Shown here: positions 25,076-32,112 of the stretch, in pieces
Layout of the letters: each line of letters opens with the position of its first letter
How positions within the stretch are numbered: the stretch's first letter is position 1
Assembly: GCA_007121335.1 (NCBI GenBank)
Contig: SKLY01000209.1
Location: forward strand, 1 to 36,403
DNA from: Saprospiraceae bacterium
GTDB lineage: Bacteria; Bacteroidota; Bacteroidia; Chitinophagales; Saprospiraceae
Length of the DNA: 36,403 bases
Reading direction: 5' to 3'
Translations under genes and position numbers: made by a program
Notes under the pieces: generated by a model
Told to the model about the DNA's origin: nothing
Database searches by the model: none
The model's input: the letters and a program-made list of their open reading frames with translations, nothing else

Positions 25076-26323
25076 ATGGAAATATTCGCAATAGTAGTTT
25101 TTCTAATGCTGTCCGCCTTTTTCTCGGGGCTTGAGATCGCTTTTATTTCTGCCAATAAACTTGGTGTGGAACTAAAAAAGAGCAGTGGTTCACGAAAAGG
25201 CCGGATTATTGGTGCTTTCTACGACCGGCCTGACAGTTTTCTTGGTGGATTGCTTGTCGGCAACAACATTGCCCTTGTGGCTTTTACCTACTTTATGACC
25301 CGCTTTTTGGACCCCAGGTTGGGGAACTATGTGGACTCCGGTATCCTGCTATTGATTCTCATCACGCTTATCATAACAGCGGTGGTGCTTATTTTCGGAG
25401 AGTTTCTTCCAAAGACCCTTTTCAGACTTTACGCCAATCAAATACTTTTTGCGACTGCTTATGTCATTTCATTTTTTCAAATGCTGTTGAAGCCGCCGAC
25501 CTGGTTCGTTACCAGCTTATCTGGTTTTATGCTTAAAAATATATTTCGGCAAAATTTTGACTACGATGATAACTCATTTACGCGTCATGACCTCGAGCGT
25601 TTTGTAAGTAGTGAAGAGGTATCAAAGGGAAATCATTTAGATACCGATCTTTTTAGAAATGCCTTGAATCTTAAAGAAGTTAAGGTGCGTGATTGCATGG
25701 TGCCACGAACTGAGATACAATACATAGATGTCACCAACAATATCCATGAAGTTATTAAAAGCTTTCGCGCTACCTCGCACTCCCGGCTGCTGGTGATAGA
25801 TGGTGATATTGACAAAGTGATTGGTTATGTGCACCACCAAAGTCTTTTTTCCAAACAGTCTTCCATCCGAAAGATGATGATGGAAATTCCCATTGTCCCG
25901 GAGGTGCTCAATGTTAAAGACCTCCTTGTCATGTTTACCAAAAGCCGCATAAACATAGCATGTGTAGTTGATGAATACGGCGGAACCAGTGGGTTGATCA
26001 CCCTGGAAGATGTGTTGGAGGAGATTTTTGGGGAAATAGAAGACGAACACGATCTGGAGGAACTGGTAGAAAAGCAAATAGGGGAGGGGGAGTACCTTTT
26101 TTCAGGAAGACTGGAAATAGACTACCTGAATGAAAAATACGATGAGATTAAATTTCCCGAGGGCGAATATGTCACTCTTTCAGGATATCTCACCAATATA
26201 ACCGGGAATATACCGGAGCAGGGAACAATGGTCGAGCAAAATGGTTACAGATTTACCATGGAGCTTGTAAGCGATAAAAAAATCGAGACTGTGAGAGTAA
26301 ATATTCTCGATAATGCTTCATGA
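25076..26323 (+). CDS. Hemolysin-family CNNM/CBS/CorC_HlyC membrane protein
   Basis: 415 residues in the usual three parts: a CNNM (DUF21) membrane domain with four hydrophobic segments (about residues 3-25, 60-85, 88-112, 120-142; SAFFSGLEIAFISANK is characteristic), a CBS pair (about 190-310; VRDCMVPRTEIQYID ... IACVVDEYGGTSGLITLEDVLEEIFGEI) and a CorC_HlyC C-terminal domain (about 325-405). Relatives act in Mg2+/Co2+ homeostasis; a Bacteroidota paralogue is the gliding protein GldE. No gldD or other gliding gene is adjacent, so I give no symbol. The start is placed at ATG 25076, because an upstream TTG at 25064 would lie inside the promoter. Confidence 0.88.
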   Translation: MEIFAIVVFLMLSAFFSGLEIAFISANKLGVELKKSSGSRKGRIIGAFYDRPDSFLGGLLVGNNIALVAFTYFMTRFLDPRLGNYVDSGILLLILITLIITAVVLIFGEFLPKTLFRLYANQILFATAYVISFFQMLLKPPTWFVTSLSGFMLKNIFRQNFDYDDNSFTRHDLERFVSSEEVSKGNHLDTDLFRNALNLKEVKVRDCMVPRTEIQYIDVTNNIHEVIKSFRATSHSRLLVIDGDIDKVIGYVHHQSLFSKQSSIRKMMMEIPIVPEVLNVKDLLVMFTKSRINIACVVDEYGGTSGLITLEDVLEEIFGEIEDEHDLEELVEKQIGEGEYLFSGRLEIDYLNEKYDEIKFPEGEYVTLSGYLTNITGNIPEQGTMVEQNGYRFTMELVSDKKIETVRVNILDNAS

Positions 26324-26356
26324 GTCGGATATCTCTAATATTAGGACCACCATCAT

Positions 26357-27523
26357 TTGGAATCCAAAACTGTGAATTTGAAAGCTTGTAAAAACGTATC
26401 GGAATACACCAACGGGGAGATGGATAATCAGTCTGATGGCAAAAGGGATTTATTGATGATCGTGGGTCCTTGCTCGGCTGAGAGTGAAAATCAGCTCAGG
26501 ACGACGGCCTCAATGATTCGCCGCTCAAAAGTACCTGTTTCCTTTTTCAGGGCAGGAGTTTGGAAACCCCGCTCTCAACCCGGCAATTTTGAAGGAGCCG
26601 GAGATGCAGCACTGGAATGGTTGAAAAATATCAGGGATGAATTTCATTTACCGCTCATCACCGAAGTAGCCAACGCCCGCCATGTTGAGCTGGTATTAGA
26701 GGCTGGCTTCGACGCAGTATGGATCGGTGCAAGAACCACTGTGAATCCCTTTTATGTTCAGGAAATTGCAGACGCACTTAAGGGTGTGAACAAACCTGTT
26801 TTTGTTAAAAACCCGGTTAGCCCCGATCTCAATTTGTGGCTCGGAGCCATTGAGCGGATTGAAGAGCAAATTAGTGGTACTGTATATCCAATACATCGGG
26901 GCTTCAGTGTCACCGGTAATTCCAGGTTCAGAAATCGCCCAGTCTGGCAGATCCCCATTGAATTAAAGACCAGGAGGCCAGATCTAAATTTGATCTGTGA
27001 CCCAAGCCACATCGCCGGAAGAAGGGAGTATATTCAAGAAGTTGCGCAAAAAGCGCTTGACTTGAATTTTGGCGGTCTTATGGTAGAGACACACCACAAC
27101 CCCGATGCTGCGCTTTCAGATGCAGGTCAGCAAGTCTTGCCAACTGCTTTGAGGGAGATATTTCTGGAGCTGAAATTTCGCGAATACGTTGAACTAACCG
27201 ATGAGAAAGCGGAGGCACTGAGTTCCTTTCGGGAACAAATCGATAAATTGGATGTACATTTACTTGAGTTGTTGGCTGAGCGCATGGAAATATCCTCTAA
27301 AATAGGAGAGTGGAAACACGACAACAGTGTGAGTGTTCTGCAGCCTGAGCGATGGTCTTTTATCCTAAAACGCGCACAGAGCCGCGGTGGCGATATGGGT
27401 TTAAGCAGGGAATTTTTGGATCAATTGTTTAAAGCTATACACGATGAATCCATCGACAGGCAGACCACATTACCGAGGCATTTTGGTGCGAAAAAAAACG
27501 TTTCTAACGAAAGAAATGGCTGA
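26357..27523 (+). CDS. Bifunctional DAHP synthase / chorismate mutase type II
   Basis: A 388-residue fusion for aromatic amino acid synthesis. The N-terminal domain (to about residue 275) condenses phosphoenolpyruvate and erythrose 4-phosphate to DAHP; it is the KDO8P-synthase-like type, with VGPCSAES near residues 36-43, FRAGVWKPRSQPGNFEG, and CDPSHIAG. The C-terminal domain (about residues 290-375, SFREQIDKLDVHLLELLAERMEISSKIGEWK) is an AroQ-type chorismate mutase, which converts chorismate to prephenate and probably also provides feedback control. The fusion is typical of Bacteroidota. The start is uncertain: TTG 26357 includes the usual family N-terminus, while the first ATG (26420) would begin just before the barrel. 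Confidence 0.92.
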   Translation: MESKTVNLKACKNVSEYTNGEMDNQSDGKRDLLMIVGPCSAESENQLRTTASMIRRSKVPVSFFRAGVWKPRSQPGNFEGAGDAALEWLKNIRDEFHLPLITEVANARHVELVLEAGFDAVWIGARTTVNPFYVQEIADALKGVNKPVFVKNPVSPDLNLWLGAIERIEEQISGTVYPIHRGFSVTGNSRFRNRPVWQIPIELKTRRPDLNLICDPSHIAGRREYIQEVAQKALDLNFGGLMVETHHNPDAALSDAGQQVLPTALREIFLELKFREYVELTDEKAEALSSFREQIDKLDVHLLELLAERMEISSKIGEWKHDNSVSVLQPERWSFILKRAQSRGGDMGLSREFLDQLFKAIHDESIDRQTTLPRHFGAKKNVSNERNG

Positions 27524-27585
27524 GATTAATCGAACAGTCTATCGTAAATAACCGGTTGGCTCAGCATGATGGAAAAATATTACAG

Positions 27586-28173
27586 ATGAAATTACAGGTA
27601 AAGACTTCTTTGCCAACCTTGTGGGGAAAGTTTGAGATGCACGCTTTCAGTGACTCAACAGACGAAATGATGCCCCACCTGGCACTTGTCAGGGATTTTG
27701 ATCCCGAAAAGCCCTGTTTGGTGCGACTCCACTCCGAGTGTCTTACCGGCGACCTGTTGGGGTCAACCCGCTGTGATTGTGGAGACCAATTGAAGGCCTC
27801 ACTGGAACTCATTGGGGAAAAAGGAGGTGTTTTGTTGTATCTTCGGCAGGAGGGGCGCGGAATAGGTTTAATCAACAAGATGAAGGCTTACAACATTCAG
27901 GACGATCAGGGCTTAAATACCATAGATGCCAATGTTCACCTGGGCTTTGAACCAGATCAGAGAACTTACGAGATAGCTGTTGAGATGCTGAGGTATTTTG
28001 GGATTGGGAAGGTAAAACTGCTGACTAACAATCCGGAGAAAATTGATTTCCTCAAGAAAGCGGGCATAAAGGACATAGAAAGGCTTCCCATCAAAGCTAT
28101 TGTCCGTAAAGAAAACAAGGAATACTTAAGAGCTAAACGAGACCTGATGGGACACTTTCCTGATCTCGCCTAA
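27586..28173 (+). CDS. ribA: GTP cyclohydrolase II
   Basis: A stand-alone GTP cyclohydrolase II (195 residues), which opens GTP to 2,5-diamino-6-ribosylamino-4-pyrimidinone 5'-phosphate, the first committed step of riboflavin synthesis. The zinc cysteines C52, C63 and C65 (HSECLTGDLLGSTRCDCGDQL region) and the RQEGRGIGL catalytic segment are intact, followed by LGFEPDQRTYEIA and LLTNNPEKI. In many bacteria this domain is fused to RibB; here no RibB domain is present. ATG 27586 fits the usual family N-terminus; an in-frame TTG at 27556 would add ten residues. It converges on a small membrane-protein gene with 14 bp between the stops. Confidence 0.94.
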   Translation: MKLQVKTSLPTLWGKFEMHAFSDSTDEMMPHLALVRDFDPEKPCLVRLHSECLTGDLLGSTRCDCGDQLKASLELIGEKGGVLLYLRQEGRGIGLINKMKAYNIQDDQGLNTIDANVHLGFEPDQRTYEIAVEMLRYFGIGKVKLLTNNPEKIDFLKKAGIKDIERLPIKAIVRKENKEYLRAKRDLMGHFPDLA

Positions 28174-28187
28174 ACCATTAAAAAGAA

Positions 28188-28412
28188 TCAGGTACTTGCC
28201 GGAGCTTTTTGCTGTTGCTCATCACTTTTACAATCCTCGTCAGGTGCTTTTCCGCAAACATTACAATTACCTATGCGATCCTGCAAGAAGGGACTATTGG
28301 AGGCACACGTACCGCTAAATTCTTTACCTGTAAATATTTGTTTAATATTAATCAGGATGAAAGCGATTCCGACGAAGGCCAAAACGATGGCCAGTGTATA
28401 TACAAATTCCAT
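28188..28412 (-). CDS. Small Cys-rich single-span membrane protein (NqrM-like?)
   Basis: 74 residues: one N-terminal transmembrane helix (about residues 4-23, YTLAIVLAFVGIAFILINI), then a short cysteine motif, FSGTCASN ... GNCNVCG ... DEDC, and a hydrophilic tail. This arrangement, helix followed by (S)GTCAS and clustered cysteines, matches small Bacteroidota proteins usually called membrane or secreted protein, and resembles NqrM, which delivers iron to the Na+-translocating NADH:quinone reductase. No nqr gene is in the window, so the assignment is tentative. Two short frames on the opposite strand across this region are shadows. Confidence 0.6.
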   Translation of the reverse strand: MEFVYTLAIVLAFVGIAFILINIKQIFTGKEFSGTCASNSPFLQDRIGNCNVCGKAPDEDCKSDEQQQKAPAST

Positions 28413-28439
28413 AATCTTTAATCTTTACAATTTTCAACG

Positions 28440-28472
28440 CAAATATAATGTCAATAGTTTAGCTTTGCGCAA
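28440..28472 (-). promoter_or_regulatory. Divergent promoter region (small membrane protein / mazG)
   Basis: On the minus strand, TTG (28472-28470) and TATATTTG (28447-28440), 22 nt apart, serve the small membrane protein. On the plus strand, TAGCTTTG (28460-28467) is a -7 match for mazG, though without a clear TTG upstream. The two elements overlap in the 84-bp divergent gap, so polymerases would exclude each other. Confidence 0.5.
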
Positions 28473-28496
28473 TTGAAGTCCAACAATCTATATGAT

Positions 28497-29252
28497 ATGA
28501 AGGAAAAAATGGAGGCCTTTGGCCGACTGCTGGAAATAATGGATGAACTCCGCGAAAAGTGTCCCTGGGATCGCAAACAAACCATTGAATCCCTAAGGAA
28601 TTTGACCATAGAGGAGACCTATGAACTGGCCGATGCCATTACCAAAGGTGACTGGAAGGAGATTAAGGAGGAACTGGGAGACATTATGCTGCACATGGTT
28701 TTTTACGCTAAAATTGCCGATGAAAAGGACCAGTTCGACGTAGCGGATGTGCTCCACGGGGTCTGCGACAAACTCGTCAAAAGACACCCACACATCTATG
28801 GGGATGTAAATGTCAGCGGAGAAGAAGAGGTGAAGAAAAACTGGGAGCAGTTGAAGCTGAAAGAAGGAAAAAAAGGGGTGCTTTCAGGGGTGCCCGACTC
28901 ATTACCCGCCTTGATTAAAGCCTATCGGATGCAAGAAAAAACCGCTCAGGTGGGATTTGAATGGGATAACAAGGAACAGGTTTGGGAAAAGGTGCAGGAA
29001 GAACTCCACGAGTTTAAAGAATCGATGGATCAGGGAGAAGCGCGGAAGGAGGAAGAGTTTGGTGACCTTTTATTTTCCCTTGTGAACTACGCGAGGTTTG
29101 AAGGCATTGAACCGGAAACCGCCCTTGCCCGCATCAATAACAAATTCAAAAAGCGCTTTGAGTACATTGAAGAAAAGGCCCCCAGGCCTCTTGTCGATAT
29201 GAGTCTGGATGAAATGGACGAGCTCTGGAATGGTGCAAAAGAAATAGATTAA
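28497..29252 (+). CDS. mazG: Nucleoside triphosphate pyrophosphohydrolase
   Basis: A 251-residue protein with two tandem MazG domains, hydrolysing (d)NTPs to NMP and pyrophosphate as a housekeeping or stress enzyme. The N-terminal domain shows CPWDRKQTIESLRNLTIEETYELADAI and EELGDIMLHMVFYA; the C-terminal domain shows AYRMQEKTAQVGFEWDN, EELHEF and EEEFGDLLFSLVNYAR, with the E-E-x-x-E metal-binding arrangements of the active domain. ATG 28497 starts at the family N-terminus; a TTG at 28473 is less likely because it sits right behind the -7 promoter element. Divergent from the small membrane-protein gene. Confidence 0.95.
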   Translation: MKEKMEAFGRLLEIMDELREKCPWDRKQTIESLRNLTIEETYELADAITKGDWKEIKEELGDIMLHMVFYAKIADEKDQFDVADVLHGVCDKLVKRHPHIYGDVNVSGEEEVKKNWEQLKLKEGKKGVLSGVPDSLPALIKAYRMQEKTAQVGFEWDNKEQVWEKVQEELHEFKESMDQGEARKEEEFGDLLFSLVNYARFEGIEPETALARINNKFKKRFEYIEEKAPRPLVDMSLDEMDELWNGAKEID

Positions 29253-29438
29253 ATAGTCGGAGACCGCAGTAGAGAGCAGGATGACAAGCCATCCACCCCT
29301 TTTTACGGGCCAATTTGGTTAATGAAATCTTTCCGTTGGGCGATTCACTCTTAAGGTCGCGTTAAGCAACTGCAGATGTACAGATACAACGTCTTGAATT
29401 GCTTATGTTTGTATCGAGACATTAACCAAAAGTCATTT

Positions 29439-29801
29439 ATGCAAGTCATCTCGCGAATCAGCTGCACCATTGCCTTCATCCTTTACGGTACCCTATTTCT
29501 CTTTGCAGAACCTCCGGCACATTCTGAGCCGGTAGAAGAAATTATTTACGACAAATGGAATCCGTGGCTGGATATGGAGGAGAACCTTGTGTTCATCGAT
29601 TTCGAAGCCCTGGATTTCAATCTTCTCGAGATCAAGGTGTACGATGAGGACAACCAACTCGTCTTTTCTGACCGCGTAGATGATTTACCATTCAATTCCA
29701 TATACGAACTGGATATCACGACCTTTGACCGGGATAGCTACACCATCAATCTCCACAGCTTCTCCAATGTCTTTCCGGCTGAGTTGCATCTCAAGCGCTG
29801 A
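29439..29801 (+). CDS. Small secreted protein, DUF3244/T9SS-C-terminus-like beta domain
   Basis: A 120-residue exported protein of unknown function. The first 25 residues (ISRISCTIAFILYGTLFLFAE) form a signal peptide. The rest is a single beta-sandwich-like unit: NLVFIDFEALDFNLLEIKVYDEDNQLVFSDRV, then IYELDITTFDRDSYTINLHS, which resembles the strand order of DUF3244 or of a type A T9SS sorting domain, so the protein may be little more than a secretion-domain-like module. An upstream ATG (29376) would add 21 residues and bury the signal; a TATGTTTG -7-like element at 29404-29411 lies inside that extension and supports the later start. Confidence 0.5.
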   Translation: MQVISRISCTIAFILYGTLFLFAEPPAHSEPVEEIIYDKWNPWLDMEENLVFIDFEALDFNLLEIKVYDEDNQLVFSDRVDDLPFNSIYELDITTFDRDSYTINLHSFSNVFPAELHLKR

Positions 29802-29950
29802 TTTACCTGTTTTTTTCTTGAAGGTTTTTTGGAGTTTACTGCTTATCTGTGTGATTTTTCACGGATAGGGACGTGCTGTTTGTAAATGACCCCTTTGCAA
29901 AACTTTATGTGTGGGCACCAGAGCCAGTGTCCATTTTGGTGGTTCATTGT

Positions 29951-30040
29951 AAGTTGTAAATACAATTACAGGATTTGTAGTTTTTGGTAAAAGTTATAAT
30001 TGTGTTTACCTGATTTATCAATACGTATAAAAGTTGTAAA
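29951..30040. repeat. AAGTTRTAA motif at exact 40-bp spacing (three copies)
   Basis: AAGTTGTAAA at 29951 and 30031 and AAGTTATAAT at 29991 start exactly 40 bp apart. The first two 40-bp units agree at about 23 of 40 positions, including a shared TTAC and GATTT. The first copy is also part of an imperfect palindrome (29949-29969). The stretch 29802-30062 otherwise holds no gene; a hairpin TATCTGTG/CACGGATA lies at 29844-29867. Confidence 0.5.
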
Positions 30041-30062
30041 GATAATTTTCAGAAAAAATGGG

Positions 30063-30275
30063 ATATCAGTGGTTAATGCCGAAAAGATTTATAAACATCT
30101 CGCCATAAAGTTAATCTTCACAGAAACCGTGGACAGGGAATTTGGGAATCTACTGGAAATACCGGATAACCACCCCAAATTTTTAATCACCCTCGATCCC
30201 TTTTCTGGGGCTTCAGTCGAGGGAATAAAAGACCTGCAACTCAGCGACTTCCTTTTGATGGAAGAAATTTCGTGA
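30063..30275 (+). pseudogene. C-terminal remnant of an AAA ATPase with DUF4143
   Basis: The translated segment NAEKIYKHLAIKLIF, then VDREFGNLLEIPDNHPKF, ITLDPFSGASVEGIKDL and LSDFLL matches my memory of the last 65-70 residues of Bacteroidota AAA-family ATPases with a C-terminal DUF4143 domain (EKIYIQVAYLL ... EREFGNLLEI ... YPKYVITMD). The ATPase core (Walker A and B, several hundred residues) is missing upstream, and the frame runs into unrelated sequence. So this is a 3' fragment of a dead gene, ending in its own TGA at 30273. The extended open frame starts with a TTG at 30000, but nothing before 30063 looks like protein of this family. Confidence 0.65.
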
Positions 30276-30491
30276 CCGGGAAGTAAAGGCTCCCGGATTG
30301 AATCAGGACAATGAGATTTGGCAAAGAATAGATAGGGGGGAGGGGGAAGTTATATCGTTGATAACTGCTCACGAAATTATCGACTTATCAATTCATTGCT
30401 TCAAATTGAGAATGCTATTATTACTCCCCAAGGCCTTCGAGGGCCTGGCTGGGAATGAAGAAAGGATTGATAGTCAATTTAACAACTCCGG

Positions 30492-31904
30492 TTACTTCTT
30501 TTTCCCAAAGTGCAAGAATCCAACCAGGCACCAGACAACCATAATAACTGCGGAAAAAATGAGTACCGGCACCGGACCAAACTGGTAAATCAGGGGAACA
30601 CTTGCGGCCGTCATCAATCCACCTCCTACGAAGGGCTCGAAGAGCAATTGTTTGTATCCAAAGGCTTCCATGGCCCTGGCATCTCCTTTTGTGTCCACTA
30701 TTCTTATCAGCATAAGCCCTGCAGCGGTCATGCCCATGGATTGACCAAAATCTCCAATTCCCCTTTCTACCCAATTTTTTGGTATCATTCTCGGGGCGAT
30801 TATAAGAAAAGCAAAGATATTCCAACAAATACCGGCAATGGCAAGGATTAGAAATACCTCAATATGAGTTCCGATTACTTCCAGAGATAGACTACCGAGA
30901 GCCGCGACAATTAGAAAGTCCAAAGCGAGGCCCTGAATTCGATTAATGGTATTTCGGTCTATGAGTTGGAAGGTATCAAAGCGATCAAGAAATAGTTGAA
31001 CGATGATTCCACCCACCATCGCAAGAGGAAATAGAGGTAAATAAACAAATATTTCAAAACCGTCATTTGCTCCCCAACTTGTACTTTCGACGTAAATCAA
31101 CAGCTCCAGGATTCCCCATCCCAGAAGAATGGCAAGCCCTGCAACACTGAGATGAAAGGCCAGTGGTTCGATGGATTGCGGGCTAGTGGTTAGCCAGCCA
31201 CTCTCTTCCCGCTCTTCGACCTCAATAATGCCCCTCAACTGATTTTCATTAAATTCTTCAGGATTCTTCAGGTAATTGGTCTTTCCATGTCTGACTGCCC
31301 AATTTATGAGAGCTACACCAAAAACCACCCCGCTTATGACACCCACCGTAGCGAGTCCCAGGGCCAGATCTACTCCCTCCTCAAACCCTAGTTCGGAAAA
31401 AGTACCTGCGAGTCCCGCACTGGTGCCATGCCCCCCTTCAAATGCAATTTCAATAAGTGCTCCTACCATAGGGTTGGAATTGAATAGGGGAGTGAGGACT
31501 AAAAGGGCGAGGAGCAATCCCAGAACGTATTGGCCCCAGGCAACCGTTTGACCAAAAGAAACCTGAGGCCCTGCAATATTCCAAATCTTTTTGAAGCCCG
31601 GAATTTTTTTACCCAAAAAGAGGGTTGCAAAGATCAGATTTATCAGAAGTACGGGCAGAGATGAAAAAACGCTGAGTATATCCTCATTAAAAAGGCCGTA
31701 CTCCATCTGGTATCCATTGGGTAAATAATCTGAAAGAACCCCGAGCACCTCCGGACCGACGGCAAGCACCAACAATCCTCCAATAATAGAACTGGGCAGA
31801 AAGTACTTAGAGAAAACAGGAACTGTCATTCGGAGAATCTTCCCGGCAATCAGAAAAACTCCCAGAAACAGAATACTCAGCCCCACCAATTCAGCACTCA
31901 TCAT
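30492..31904 (-). CDS. Sodium/glutamate symporter family protein (GltS-like)
   Basis: A 470-residue inner-membrane carrier with about 11-12 hydrophobic helices, related to GltS. Key signatures are KYFLPSSIIGGLLVLAVGPEVLG near the N-terminus, FEGGHGTSAGLAGTFSELGFEEG (the GGHGT loop thought to line the substrate site), and GDFGQSMGMTAAGLMLIRIVDTKGDARAMEAFGYKQLLFEP in the second repeat, which also carries the typical G-x-S-M-G-x-T. It is longer than the E. coli protein (401 residues), mainly through a hydrophilic insert near residues 205-240. Two ATG codons (31904, 31901) are equivalent. It has its own promoter and lies downstream of ftsK on the same strand, separated by 208 bp. Confidence 0.85.
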   Translation of the reverse strand: MMSAELVGLSILFLGVFLIAGKILRMTVPVFSKYFLPSSIIGGLLVLAVGPEVLGVLSDYLPNGYQMEYGLFNEDILSVFSSLPVLLINLIFATLFLGKKIPGFKKIWNIAGPQVSFGQTVAWGQYVLGLLLALLVLTPLFNSNPMVGALIEIAFEGGHGTSAGLAGTFSELGFEEGVDLALGLATVGVISGVVFGVALINWAVRHGKTNYLKNPEEFNENQLRGIIEVEEREESGWLTTSPQSIEPLAFHLSVAGLAILLGWGILELLIYVESTSWGANDGFEIFVYLPLFPLAMVGGIIVQLFLDRFDTFQLIDRNTINRIQGLALDFLIVAALGSLSLEVIGTHIEVFLILAIAGICWNIFAFLIIAPRMIPKNWVERGIGDFGQSMGMTAAGLMLIRIVDTKGDARAMEAFGYKQLLFEPFVGGGLMTAASVPLIYQFGPVPVLIFSAVIMVVWCLVGFLHFGKKK

Positions 31905-31925
31905 TTCACCATTTTATGAAATACA

Positions 31926-31955
31926 CAAAATTAATGAAACCATTCACAACTCAAA
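31926..31955 (-). promoter_or_regulatory. Promoter for the GltS-like gene
   Basis: On the minus strand, TTTG (31955-31952) and TAATTTTG (31933-31926) are 18 nt apart, a full Bacteroidota consensus, with the start codon about 21 bp further on. Confidence 0.7.
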
Positions 31956-32112
31956 AACGGCAATGATAAATCTCAAAGACGGCCATGTAGTTTGTCGAAA
32001 TGAATAATCTTCTAAGAGAAAAATCATGGGAAATAAAAAACCTAAAAAAAGGATAAGAAACTCTAAATAAAATAGTTACGTTTCTAGCAACCAACAACCG
32101 CCCAACTCACCA

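Noticed and set aside
30298-30588. 96-residue plus-strand frame after the ATPase remnant
   Set aside because: Its second half runs antisense into the GltS-like gene; no start signal and no family resemblance.
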